Shown one piece after another: positions 19,597 through 26,899 of a stretch of DNA of 44,990 nucleotides. Numbering within the stretch: position 1 is the first letter of the stretch; each line of letters begins with the position of its first letter. The DNA comes from Pseudomonadota bacterium. GTDB taxonomy: Bacteria; Pseudomonadota; Gammaproteobacteria; Xanthomonadales; Xanthomonadaceae. The translations under genes were made by a program, and so were the position numbers. The stretch lies in the NCBI GenBank assembly GCA_023388715.1, contig JAEWFT010000030.1:1-44990 (forward strand). The letters run 5' to 3'. A model generated the notes under the pieces. It ran no database searches. It was not told the DNA's origin and worked only from the letters and a program-made list of their open reading frames with translations.

Positions 19597-20693
19597 GCGC
19601 ATTCGACTCCCACCCCGTGCATGCCCGCGACGAGCGCGCATGGACCGCGCAGGCCATCGCCACCCTGCAGCGCGAGGCCGCGCGCTCGGCCGACACCCAC
19701 CTGCTGCACATGCGCTTCCCCGGTTTCCCGGGCATCGACTTCTATTTCAAGGACGAGGCCGCGCACCCGACCGGCAGCCTCAAGCACCGGCTGGCGCGCT
19801 CGCTGTTCCTGTACGCGCTGTGCAACGGGCGGCTCAAGCCGGGGCAGACGGTGGTGGACGCCTCCTCAGGCAGCACCGCCATTTCCGAGGCCTGGTTCGC
19901 GCGGCTGCTCGGCATCCAGTTCACCGCGGTGATGCCCGACACCACCTCGCCGGGCAAGATCGCGGCGATCCGCGCATTGGGCGCGCATTGCGACCTCACC
20001 CCGCCCGGTCGCTGCACCCAGGAGCGCGCGCGCGAGATCGCGGCCGACGGTGGCTGCTTCCTCGACCAGTTCGGCCTGGCCGAACGTGCGACCGACTGGC
20101 GCGGCAACAACAACATCGCCGAATCGATCATCGGGCAGATGGCGCGCGAGCCGCATCCGGAGCCGGAATGGATCGTGTGCGGGGTGGGCACCGGCGGCAC
20201 GTCCGCGACCATCGGCCGCTTCCTGCGCTATCGCGGCATGCAGAGCCGGCTGTGCGTGGCGGAGCCGTCCGGCCAGGTGTATGCCGACGCCTGGCGCCGG
20301 CGCGACCGCTGCACCCACGTGGACTGCCTGAGCCTGATCGAGGGCATCGGCCGCCAGAACGTGGAGCCCAGCTTCCAGTTCGACGTGGTCGACGAGGTGA
20401 TCGAGGTCGACGACGCCGCCTCCATCGCCGCGATGCTGCTGATCGAGGAACTGCTGGGTTTCCGCTACGGCGGCTCGTCCGGCACCAACCTGGTGGCGTG
20501 CCTGCAGCTTGCGCAGCGCATGCGCGAAGAGCGGCGCAGCGGCAGCATCGTGACCCTGCTGTGCGACCGCGGCGCGCGCTACCGGGAGACCCTGTACGAC
20601 GCCGGATGGCGGCGCGGGCGCGGCATCGATCCGCGGCCTTGGCAACGCGCGATCGCCGATGCCATCGCAAATGGGGAGCTGGTACGACCCTGA
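19593..20693 (+). CDS. PLP-dependent cysteine synthase/desulfhydrase family protein (Cds1-like)
   Basis: This 366-residue fold-type II PLP enzyme has the PLP lysine K64 in PTGSLKHR. Instead of the cysteine synthase loop SGNTG it carries SSGSTAISEAWFARLLG. Together with FLDQF-AERATDWRGNNNIAESI and GTGGTSATIGR, this matches the branch containing mycobacterial Cds1, a cysteine desulfhydrase releasing H2S. The likely reaction is cysteine beta-elimination or a beta-replacement; this is inference from family resemblance. It overlaps the decarboxylase stop by four bases and is the last gene of the nnrS operon, 65 bp before the nirK FNR box. Confidence 0.88.
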   Translation: MSAFDSHPVHARDERAWTAQAIATLQREAARSADTHLLHMRFPGFPGIDFYFKDEAAHPTGSLKHRLARSLFLYALCNGRLKPGQTVVDASSGSTAISEAWFARLLGIQFTAVMPDTTSPGKIAAIRALGAHCDLTPPGRCTQERAREIAADGGCFLDQFGLAERATDWRGNNNIAESIIGQMAREPHPEPEWIVCGVGTGGTSATIGRFLRYRGMQSRLCVAEPSGQVYADAWRRRDRCTHVDCLSLIEGIGRQNVEPSFQFDVVDEVIEVDDAASIAAMLLIEELLGFRYGGSSGTNLVACLQLAQRMREERRSGSIVTLLCDRGARYRETLYDAGWRRGRGIDPRPWQRAIADAIANGELVRP

Positions 20694-20755
20694 TACGCGG
20701 CCAGGAAACCGACGCAGGTCACGCCTTGCGGCGGTGCGTAACTTCAATCAGCGAA

Positions 20756-20773
20756 CGTTGACGTATGTCAACG
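20756..20773 (+). promoter_or_regulatory. Perfect palindromic FNR-type box upstream of nirK
   Basis: CGTTGAC-GTAT-GTCAACG is a perfect inverted repeat with 7-bp arms around the core TTGAC-N4-GTCAA (20758-20771). The centre at 20764.5 predicts a transcript start near 20806, with a weak -10 (GATGCT at 20795-20800). That gives a leader of about 31 nt carrying AAGGGA before the ATG. Confidence 0.88.
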
Positions 20774-20836
20774 CAATGTTTACATCTGCGGGGCGATGCT
20801 GCCCCGGCACACCAATATCGTCACAAGGGAATTCGC

Positions 20837-22363
20837 ATGTTCAAGCTCTCCCGGCTTCTCGCGGTTAGTCTCGCCATCGCGCTGGTGCTTCCGGCCTGCC
20901 GCGGTACCACTGACGCGGACGAGGCCGGCGCTCGGCCCGCCGCTGCCGCCGCCGACACCGGCGGCTCCGCCAAGGGCGACTTCGGCCCGCCGCAGGGCGA
21001 ACCGATCGAGGCCGTGCTGACCTCGCCGCCGCTGGTGCCGCCGGCCACCGGGCGCAACCACCCGGCCAAGGTGATCGTCTCCCTGGACGTGGTCGAGAAG
21101 GACATGGAGATCTCGGAAGGGGTGACCTACACCTTCTGGACCTTCGGCGGCACCGTGCCGGGCAGCTTCATCCGCGTGCGCCAGGGCGACACGGTGGAAT
21201 TCCACCTGCGCAACATGCCGGACAGCAAGATGCCCCACAACATCGACCTGCATGGCGTGACCGGCCCCGGCGGCGGCGCATCGTCGACGTTCACCGCGCC
21301 CGGCCACGTCAGCCGCTTCACCTTCAAGGCGCTGAATGCCGGCCTGTACGTCTACCACTGCGCCACCGCGCCGGTGGGCATGCACATCGCAAACGGCATG
21401 TACGGGCTGATCCTGGTCGAGCCTCCGGAAGGGCTGCCGAAGGTCGACAAGGAGTTCTACGTCATGCAGGGCGACTTCTACACGACCACCAAGTACCGTG
21501 AGAAGGGCCATGCGCCGTTCGACATGGAACGCGCGATCGACGAGAACCCGACCTACGTGCTGTTCAACGGCATGGAAGGCTCGATGACCGGCGACAAGGC
21601 GCTCAAGGCCAAGACCGGCGAGACCGTCCGCCTGTACGTGGGCAACGGCGGCCCCAATCTGGTGTCGAGCTTCCACGTGATCGGCGAGATCTTCGACAAG
21701 GTCTGGTACGAAGGCGGCACCAAGTACCAGGAGAACGTGCAGACCACGCTGATCCCGGCGGGCGGCGCGGCGATGATGGAATTCCACATGGAAGTGCCGG
21801 GCAGCTACGTGCTGGTCGACCACAGCATCTTCCGCGCCTTCAACAAGGGCGCGCTGGCGATCCTCCAGGCCGATGGCCCGGAGCGCAAGGACATCTATTC
21901 GGGCAAGGAAGTGGATGCGGTCTACCTCGGCGACCAGGCGGCCGGCACCAGCCGCGCCCCGGTGGCCGCCGCCGCCGCCTCCGCCAAGGCCGGCAACCTG
22001 ACCAAGGAAGAACAGGTCGCGGCCGGCCAGGTGCTGTTCGCCGGCACCTGCTCGACCTGCCACGGCGCCGACGGCAAGGGCATGGAAGGCGTGTTCCCGC
22101 CGTTGGCCAATTCGGATTACATCAAGGCCAATCCCAAGCGGCTGCCGGAGATCATCCTGCACGGCATGGTCGGCCCGGTGACCGTCAACGGCAAGGAATA
22201 CAACTCCAACATGCCGCCGATGGCGCAGCTGACCGATGACGAGGTGGCCAACATCAGCACCTACGTGCTCAACAGCTGGGGCAACCCGGGTGGCCAGGTG
22301 AGCAAGGCCGATGCTGCCGCCGCCCGCGCAGCGAAGCCGGCCAACGCCTCCGACGGCCACTGA
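20837..22363 (+). CDS. nirK: Copper nitrite reductase, AniA-like lipoprotein with C-terminal cytochrome c
   Basis: This 508-residue enzyme reduces nitrite to NO. A lipoprotein signal (LVLPAC, Cys21) precedes two cupredoxin domains. Type 1 copper ligands are H134, C175, H183 and M188. Type 2 ligands are H139, H174 and H329 (VDHSIF). The catalytic pair is D137 and H280 (SSFHVIGE). The blocks GEIFDKVW and DHSIFRAFNKGAL are AniA-like (class II). Residues from about 390 form a cytochrome c domain with CSTCH (C405, C408, H409), giving an intramolecular electron path. An upstream in-frame ATG at 20765 lies inside the FNR box and is rejected; AAGGGA precedes ATG 20837. Confidence 0.97.
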   Translation: MFKLSRLLAVSLAIALVLPACRGTTDADEAGARPAAAAADTGGSAKGDFGPPQGEPIEAVLTSPPLVPPATGRNHPAKVIVSLDVVEKDMEISEGVTYTFWTFGGTVPGSFIRVRQGDTVEFHLRNMPDSKMPHNIDLHGVTGPGGGASSTFTAPGHVSRFTFKALNAGLYVYHCATAPVGMHIANGMYGLILVEPPEGLPKVDKEFYVMQGDFYTTTKYREKGHAPFDMERAIDENPTYVLFNGMEGSMTGDKALKAKTGETVRLYVGNGGPNLVSSFHVIGEIFDKVWYEGGTKYQENVQTTLIPAGGAAMMEFHMEVPGSYVLVDHSIFRAFNKGALAILQADGPERKDIYSGKEVDAVYLGDQAAGTSRAPVAAAAASAKAGNLTKEEQVAAGQVLFAGTCSTCHGADGKGMEGVFPPLANSDYIKANPKRLPEIILHGMVGPVTVNGKEYNSNMPPMAQLTDDEVANISTYVLNSWGNPGGQVSKADAAAARAAKPANASDGH

Positions 22364-22367
22364 CGAC

Positions 22368-23150
22368 ATGCGCCTGGCACTGGCCCTCGGGATGCTGGCA
22401 CTGTCGGCGGCGACCTTCGCCGCCGGCAGCAGCGGCTCCAGCCGCTATGCGGGCCTGCCGGGCGGCATGTTCAAGTCGGTGCTGAAGTACGAGGACGCGC
22501 GCAACGGGGTGCGCATCGCGCCGTTCGCGCTCATGCGCCGGCCGGTCACCAACGCGCAGTTCCTGCAGTTCGTAAAGGCCAACCCCGAATGGCGCCGCGG
22601 CCAGGTGCCGGAAGTGTTCGCGGAGGAGCGATACCTGTCCGACTGGCAGGCCCCGCTGACGCCCGGGCCCAGGGCCCTGCCCGACCGACCGGTGGTCTGG
22701 GTCAGCTGGTTCGCGGCCAGCGCCTACTGCGCTTGGCTGGACGCGCGCCTGCCCACATGGAACGAATGGGAGTACGCCTCCGCCGCCGACGAGACCCGCC
22801 ACGACGCGCGCCAAGATCCCGCCTGGCGCGCGCGCATCCTCGGCTGGTACGCCCGTTCCTCGCGGGACGCGCTGCCGCGCGTGGGCCTGCAGGCGCCCAA
22901 CGCGCACGGCGTGCAGGACCTGCACGGGCTGGTGTGGGAATGGACCGAGGATGCCTCCTCTCTGCTGGTCGAAAGCGACAACCGCACCCAGGGCGATCCC
23001 GACAAGGGAAAGTTCTGCGGCGCCGGCGCGCTGTCGATGGACGACCGCGAGAATTACGCGGTGATGATGCGGGTGGCGATGCTGTCCTCGCTGGAAGGCA
23101 ACGACGCCACCGCCAACATGGGCTTCCGCTGCGCAAGGAGCACGCGATGA
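22368..23150 (+). CDS. nirV: NirV-like formylglycine-generating-enzyme-fold protein
   Basis: This 260-residue exported protein (signal peptide MRLALALGMLALSAATFAA) has the FGE/sulfatase-modifying fold: MRRPVTNAQFLQF, PVVWVSWFAASAYCAWLDARLPTWNEWEYAS, VWEWTED and a final NMGFRCARS. NirV proteins of this kind accompany copper nitrite reductase genes, as in Rhodobacter nirKV. The two catalytic cysteines of true formylglycine-generating enzymes are not evident: only isolated cysteines are present. The protein may therefore act in binding or assembly rather than catalysis. It starts 4 bp after the nirK stop. Confidence 0.88.
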   Translation: MRLALALGMLALSAATFAAGSSGSSRYAGLPGGMFKSVLKYEDARNGVRIAPFALMRRPVTNAQFLQFVKANPEWRRGQVPEVFAEERYLSDWQAPLTPGPRALPDRPVVWVSWFAASAYCAWLDARLPTWNEWEYASAADETRHDARQDPAWRARILGWYARSSRDALPRVGLQAPNAHGVQDLHGLVWEWTEDASSLLVESDNRTQGDPDKGKFCGAGALSMDDRENYAVMMRVAMLSSLEGNDATANMGFRCARSTR

Positions 23151-23722
23151 CGCGCATCCGCCGCCTGCTGGTGCTGGTCGCCGGCCTGTTGCTGGCCGGC
23201 ATCGCGCTGGCCGCACCGCCACTGCCGAAGGATTCGATCTACCAGCTCGACCTGCCGCTGACCGACAGCACTGGCCGCACCGCGGACTGGGACCAGCTGC
23301 GCGGAAAGCCGCGCCTGGTCTCGATGTTCTACACCTCCTGCCAGTACATCTGCCCGCTGATCGTCGAGTCGGGCAAGGCGGTCGAGCGCCAGCTCACGCC
23401 GGCGCAGCGCGCGAAGCTTGGCGTCGCGCTGATCAGCATGGACCCGGCCCGCGACACCCCCGCCGCGCTGCGGAAGGTGGCGACCGATCGCAAGATCGAT
23501 GGGGGGCGCTGGCTGCTCGCCTCGCCACGGCAGGCGGACGTCCGCCAGGTCGCGGCGGTGCTGGGCATCCGCTACCGGCAACTGGCCGACGGCGAGTTCA
23601 ACCACACCAGTGCGCTGGTGCTGGTGGACGCCAACGGCCGCATCCTGGCGCGCACCGAAACCCTGGGCAGCAAGCCGGACCCGGCCTTCGTGGCCGCGGT
23701 GCGCAAGGCGCTGGGCGGCTGA
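23147..23722 (+). CDS. SCO1/SenC-family copper chaperone or thioredoxin-like protein
   Basis: This 191-residue membrane-anchored or exported protein has a thioredoxin fold. The SCO copper-binding set is complete: C65 and C69 in SCQYICP, and H153 in FNHTSALVLVD. The N-terminus carries a hydrophobic segment (about 5-22). SCO proteins deliver copper to cuproenzymes, classically CuA of cytochrome oxidase. Next to nirK the likely client is the nitrite reductase, which is inferred from position. The ATG overlaps the nirV stop (ATGA) and has AAGGAG upstream. It is the last gene of the nirK-nirV-sco operon. Confidence 0.92.
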   Translation: MTRIRRLLVLVAGLLLAGIALAAPPLPKDSIYQLDLPLTDSTGRTADWDQLRGKPRLVSMFYTSCQYICPLIVESGKAVERQLTPAQRAKLGVALISMDPARDTPAALRKVATDRKIDGGRWLLASPRQADVRQVAAVLGIRYRQLADGEFNHTSALVLVDANGRILARTETLGSKPDPAFVAAVRKALGG

Positions 23723-23740
23723 CCCTGACCCTGGCCCGGA

Positions 23741-24511
23741 TCAGGCGCGGGCGGCCGCCTTGCGCGCGCGCCGCGCGTCCGCATCCATGCCGTGCGCGAC
23801 GGCACGCAGCGCGTCCGCATCGCAGATCCGCACGCGGCGGCCGCGCACGTCGATCAGCCCATCCTCCTGCAATCGCCCGAAGCCGCGGCTGACGGTCTCC
23901 AGCACCAGCCCCAGGTAACGCGCGATCTCGTCGCGGGTCATCGGCAGGCGGAACTCGTCGCCAGCCAGCCCGATCCGCTGGTAACGCCCGGACAGGCTGT
24001 GCAGGAACACCGCGATGCGCTCGCTGGCCTGCCGGCGCGAGAGCACGTCGACGTGGTCGTGGTCGCGGTCCGCGCTCTGGCCCATCACCCGCAGCAGCTG
24101 GCGCTGCAGGCTGGGCAGCTTGGCCGCGGCGTCGGCAAGCCGGTCGAACGGCAGGTCGCAGACGCTGGCGCCTTCCAGCGCGATCGCCTCGCAGCGGTGA
24201 TGGCCACTGCCCACCGCGTCCAGCCCGAACAGCTCGCCCGGCAGGTGGAATCCCAGCACGTGCTCCTCGCCGGCCTCGTTGACCACCACGGTCTTGAAGG
24301 CGCCTTCGCTGGCCACGTACAGCGCGCGCAGCGGGTCACCCGCACGGAACAGGGTGTCACCGCGGGCCAGGGGCCGGCGTGGCGTCACTACCGCTTCCAG
24401 CCTGCCCAGGTCGCTGGCGTCCACCCCGGCCGGCAGGCACAGCCCCTGCAGCGAACAGGCCGCGCAACTGCGGCGCAGGCGTGCGATATCTAGTGAAATA
24501 GCCTCGCCCAT
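23741..24511 (-). CDS. Fnr/Anr-type oxygen-sensing transcription regulator (second copy)
   Basis: This 256-residue Crp/Fnr-family regulator also keeps the full FNR cysteine set (C16, C19, C25, C118; same spacing as E. coli FNR) and a recognition helix with ETVSR. FHLPGELFGLDAVGSGHH is closer to E. coli FNR/Anr than the corresponding stretch of the first copy. A long Ala/Arg-rich tail ends the protein. It is transcribed away from ccoN and converges with the sco gene (18 bp apart). Either this or the first copy could be the main Fnr; a Dnr-like division of labour is possible but unproven. Confidence 0.92.
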   Translation of the reverse strand: MGEAISLDIARLRRSCAACSLQGLCLPAGVDASDLGRLEAVVTPRRPLARGDTLFRAGDPLRALYVASEGAFKTVVVNEAGEEHVLGFHLPGELFGLDAVGSGHHRCEAIALEGASVCDLPFDRLADAAAKLPSLQRQLLRVMGQSADRDHDHVDVLSRRQASERIAVFLHSLSGRYQRIGLAGDEFRLPMTRDEIARYLGLVLETVSRGFGRLQEDGLIDVRGRRVRICDADALRAVAHGMDADARRARKAAARA

Positions 24512-24513
24512 GG

Positions 24514-24544
24514 GTCAAAATGACATCCGTAAACGCGCATTATC
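24514..24544 (-). promoter_or_regulatory. Promoter and possible operator of the second fnr copy
   Basis: On the minus strand GATAAT (24539-24544) is a strong -10 about 28 bp before the ATG. The -35 region is GC-rich and unclear. Between them and the start lies the odd-length palindrome GTCA-AAA-TGAC (24514-24524), which could be an operator. The leader would be about 20 nt. Confidence 0.5.
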
Positions 24545-24602
24545 CCCCACTACGCCGGCCGCGTCGGCGCTCCCCGGGCATCATGGCGCGCGGCGCCGGG
24601 TT

Positions 24603-24644
24603 TTGACCCACGTCAAACCGGCACGGACCGCACTCGCCTAGCAT
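24603..24644 (+). promoter_or_regulatory. FNR-type box and -10 element of the ccoN promoter
   Basis: TTGAC-CCAC-GTCAA (24603-24616) is a perfect inverted repeat of the FNR type. TAGCAT (24639-24644) sits exactly where a class II FNR promoter needs its -10, predicting a start at 24651. The 19-nt leader carries CGGAG before the ATG at 24670. Confidence 0.88.
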
Positions 24645-24669
24645 GCCCACCTCGCCATCGGAGAATCCC

Positions 24670-26106
24670 ATGCAAGCCACCGCAGGCACCTACAACGACA
24701 AGGTGGTGCGCCAGTTCGCCATCGCCACCGTGCTCTGGGGCATCGTGGGCATGCTGGTGGGCGTGATCATCGCGGCCCAGCTGTACTGGCCGACCCTCGG
24801 CGAGGGCATCCCGTGGCTGCAGTACGGCCGGCTGCGCCCGCTGCACACAAACGCGGTGATCTTCGCGTTCGGCGGCAGCGCCCTGTTCGCCACCAGCCTG
24901 CACGTGGTCCAGCGCACCTGCCACGTGCCGTTGCTCTCGGACCGGCTGGCCGCCTTCGTGTTCTGGGGCTGGCAGGCGGTGATCGTGGCCGCGGCCATCT
25001 CGCTGCCGCTGGGCATGACCCAGGGCAAGGAGTACGCCGAGCTGGAATGGCCGATCGACCTCCTGATCACCGTCGTCTGGGTGGCCTACGCCGTGCTGTT
25101 CTTCGGCACCATCGCCAAGCGAAAGGTCAAGCACATCTACGTCGCCAACTGGTTCTACGGCGCCTACATCATCGCCATCGCGCTGCTGCACATCGTCAAC
25201 AACATCGTGATGCCCGCCGGCGCGATGAAGTCGTACTCGGCCTACACCGGCGCGGTCGACGCGATGGTGCAGTGGTGGTACGGCCACAACGCGGTGGGCT
25301 TCCTGCTGACCGCGGGCTTCCTCGGGATGATGTACTACTACGTTCCCAAGCAGGCCGGCCGCCCGATCTATTCCTACCGCCTGTCGATCGTCCACTTCTG
25401 GGCGCTGATCGCGGTCTACATGTGGGCCGGCCCGCACCACCTGCACTACACCGCGCTGCCCGACTGGGTGCAGAGCGTGGGCATGGTGTTCTCGCTGATC
25501 CTGCTGGCCCCGAGCTGGGGCGGCGCGATCAACGGCATCATGACCCTGTCCGGGGTGTGGCACAAACTGCGCACCGACCCGATCCTGAAGTTCCTGATCG
25601 TCGCCCTCAGCTTCTACATGATGAGCACGTTCGAGGGGCCGATGATGTCGATCAAGACGGTCAACTCGCTGAGCCACTACACCGACTGGACCGTGGGCCA
25701 CGTCCACGCCGGCGCGCTGGGCTGGGTGGCGATGATTTCGATCGGCGCGATCTATTCGCTGCTGCCGAAGATGCTGGGCCGCGAGCAGATGCATTCGGTC
25801 AAGCTGATCGATACCCACTTCTGGATCCACACCATCGGCGTGGTGTTCTACATTGCCTCGATGTGGATCGCCGGCGTGATGCAGGGCCTGATGTGGCGCG
25901 CGACCAACGACGACGGCACCCTGACCTATACCTTCGTCGAGTCGCTGGCCGCGACCTACCCGTACTACCTCGGCCGCCTGTTCGGCGGGCTGCTGGCGCT
26001 GACCGGCATGCTGCTGATGGCCTGGAACGTGTGGCAGACGTGGCGCAGCGCCGCGGTGGCGCCGCAACCCGTGATCCCGCCCGACGTCTCCCAAGCGCGC
26101 GCCTGA
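24670..26106 (+). CDS. ccoN: cbb3-type cytochrome c oxidase subunit I
   Basis: This 478-residue catalytic subunit of the high-affinity oxidase is in the inner membrane with about twelve helices. Heme and copper ligands match characterised CcoN with an offset of one residue: H59 and H346 (heme b), H206, H256 and H257 (CuB), H344 (heme b3). ATG 24670 has CGGAG in front. An ATG at 24643 overlaps the -10 and is rejected. It is the first gene of a ten-gene rightward run ending at 33483. Confidence 0.98.
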   Translation: MQATAGTYNDKVVRQFAIATVLWGIVGMLVGVIIAAQLYWPTLGEGIPWLQYGRLRPLHTNAVIFAFGGSALFATSLHVVQRTCHVPLLSDRLAAFVFWGWQAVIVAAAISLPLGMTQGKEYAELEWPIDLLITVVWVAYAVLFFGTIAKRKVKHIYVANWFYGAYIIAIALLHIVNNIVMPAGAMKSYSAYTGAVDAMVQWWYGHNAVGFLLTAGFLGMMYYYVPKQAGRPIYSYRLSIVHFWALIAVYMWAGPHHLHYTALPDWVQSVGMVFSLILLAPSWGGAINGIMTLSGVWHKLRTDPILKFLIVALSFYMMSTFEGPMMSIKTVNSLSHYTDWTVGHVHAGALGWVAMISIGAIYSLLPKMLGREQMHSVKLIDTHFWIHTIGVVFYIASMWIAGVMQGLMWRATNDDGTLTYTFVESLAATYPYYLGRLFGGLLALTGMLLMAWNVWQTWRSAAVAPQPVIPPDVSQARA

Positions 26107-26113
26107 GGACCCC

Positions 26114-26755
26114 ATGAGCGAACACCCGCACAACTCTCCTGCGCCCAACCCGCACGAGAAGATCGAGAAGAACGTCGGCCTGCTGGCCATCCTGATCACC
26201 GTGGCCGTCTCGTTCGGCGGCCTTGCGGAGATCGTGCCGCTGATGTTCCAGGCGGAAGCCGTGACCCCGCTGGAGGGCGTCAAGCCGTACCCGGCGCTGG
26301 AACTGGCGGGTCGCGACGTCTACGTGCGCGAGGGCTGCTACAACTGCCACTCGCAGATGGTGCGCACCCTGCGCTTCGAGACCGAGCGCTACGGCCATTA
26401 CTCGCTGGCCGGCGAGTCGGTGTACGACCGCCCGCACCAGTGGGGTTCCAAGCGCACCGGCCCGGACCTTGCGCGGGTCGGCGGCCGCTATTCGGACGAC
26501 TGGCACCGCGTGCACCTGGTCGACCCGCGCGCGGTGGTGCCCGAGTCCAACATGCCGAGCTTCCCGTGGCTGCAGGAGAACCGCCTGAGCGGCGCCACCG
26601 TCCAGCGCCACATGCGCGCGCTGCAGCGACTGGGCGACCCCTACAGCGAGGAAGAGATCGCCGCCGCGCCGGCCGCGGTTGAGGGCAAGACCGAACTGGA
26701 CGCGGTGGTCGCCTACCTGCAGGGCCTCGGCCGCCACGCGCCGAAGGGAGGCTGA
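26114..26755 (+). CDS. ccoO: cbb3-type cytochrome c oxidase subunit II (monoheme)
   Basis: This 213-residue membrane-anchored cytochrome c carries one heme site, CYNCH (C75, C78, H79), in EGCYNCHSQMVRT, and an N-terminal helix (about 23-40). Also visible is SNMPSFPWL with the axial Met. It passes electrons from CcoP to CcoN. It starts 7 bp after ccoN with GAGG upstream, and length and motifs are standard for the family. Confidence 0.97.
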   Translation: MSEHPHNSPAPNPHEKIEKNVGLLAILITVAVSFGGLAEIVPLMFQAEAVTPLEGVKPYPALELAGRDVYVREGCYNCHSQMVRTLRFETERYGHYSLAGESVYDRPHQWGSKRTGPDLARVGGRYSDDWHRVHLVDPRAVVPESNMPSFPWLQENRLSGATVQRHMRALQRLGDPYSEEEIAAAPAAVEGKTELDAVVAYLQGLGRHAPKGG

Positions 26756-26758
26756 GCC

Positions 26759-26899
26759 ATGCTCTCCGGCATCGTCACCACCCTGTTGCTGCTGCTGTTC
26801 CTGGCCGGCTGGGCATGGGCCTGGAGCCCGCGCCGCAAGCGCGATTTCGATGAGGCGGCGCAGCTGCCGCTGGATGCAGACGAGGAGAACGCCCGATGA
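26759..26899 (+). CDS. ccoQ: cbb3-type cytochrome c oxidase subunit CcoQ
   Basis: This 46-residue protein has one hydrophobic helix (SGIVTTLLLLLFLAGWAWAW), then a basic and an acidic stretch (SPRRKRDFDEAAQLPLDADEEN), the usual CcoQ plan. CcoQ stabilises the assembled oxidase. It starts 3 bp after ccoO, and its stop overlaps the ccoP ATG (26896). Confidence 0.92.
   Translation: MLSGIVTTLLLLLFLAGWAWAWSPRRKRDFDEAAQLPLDADEENAR

Noticed and set aside
20765..20836. Upstream in-frame start for nirK
   Set aside because: The ATG lies inside the FNR box and before the predicted transcript start. It would also mask the lipoprotein signal peptide.
24613..26283. 556-codon open frame on the minus strand
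   Set aside because: It is antisense to ccoN, whose heme and copper ligands are all in place. The His/Asp/Gln-rich translation is a typical shadow.
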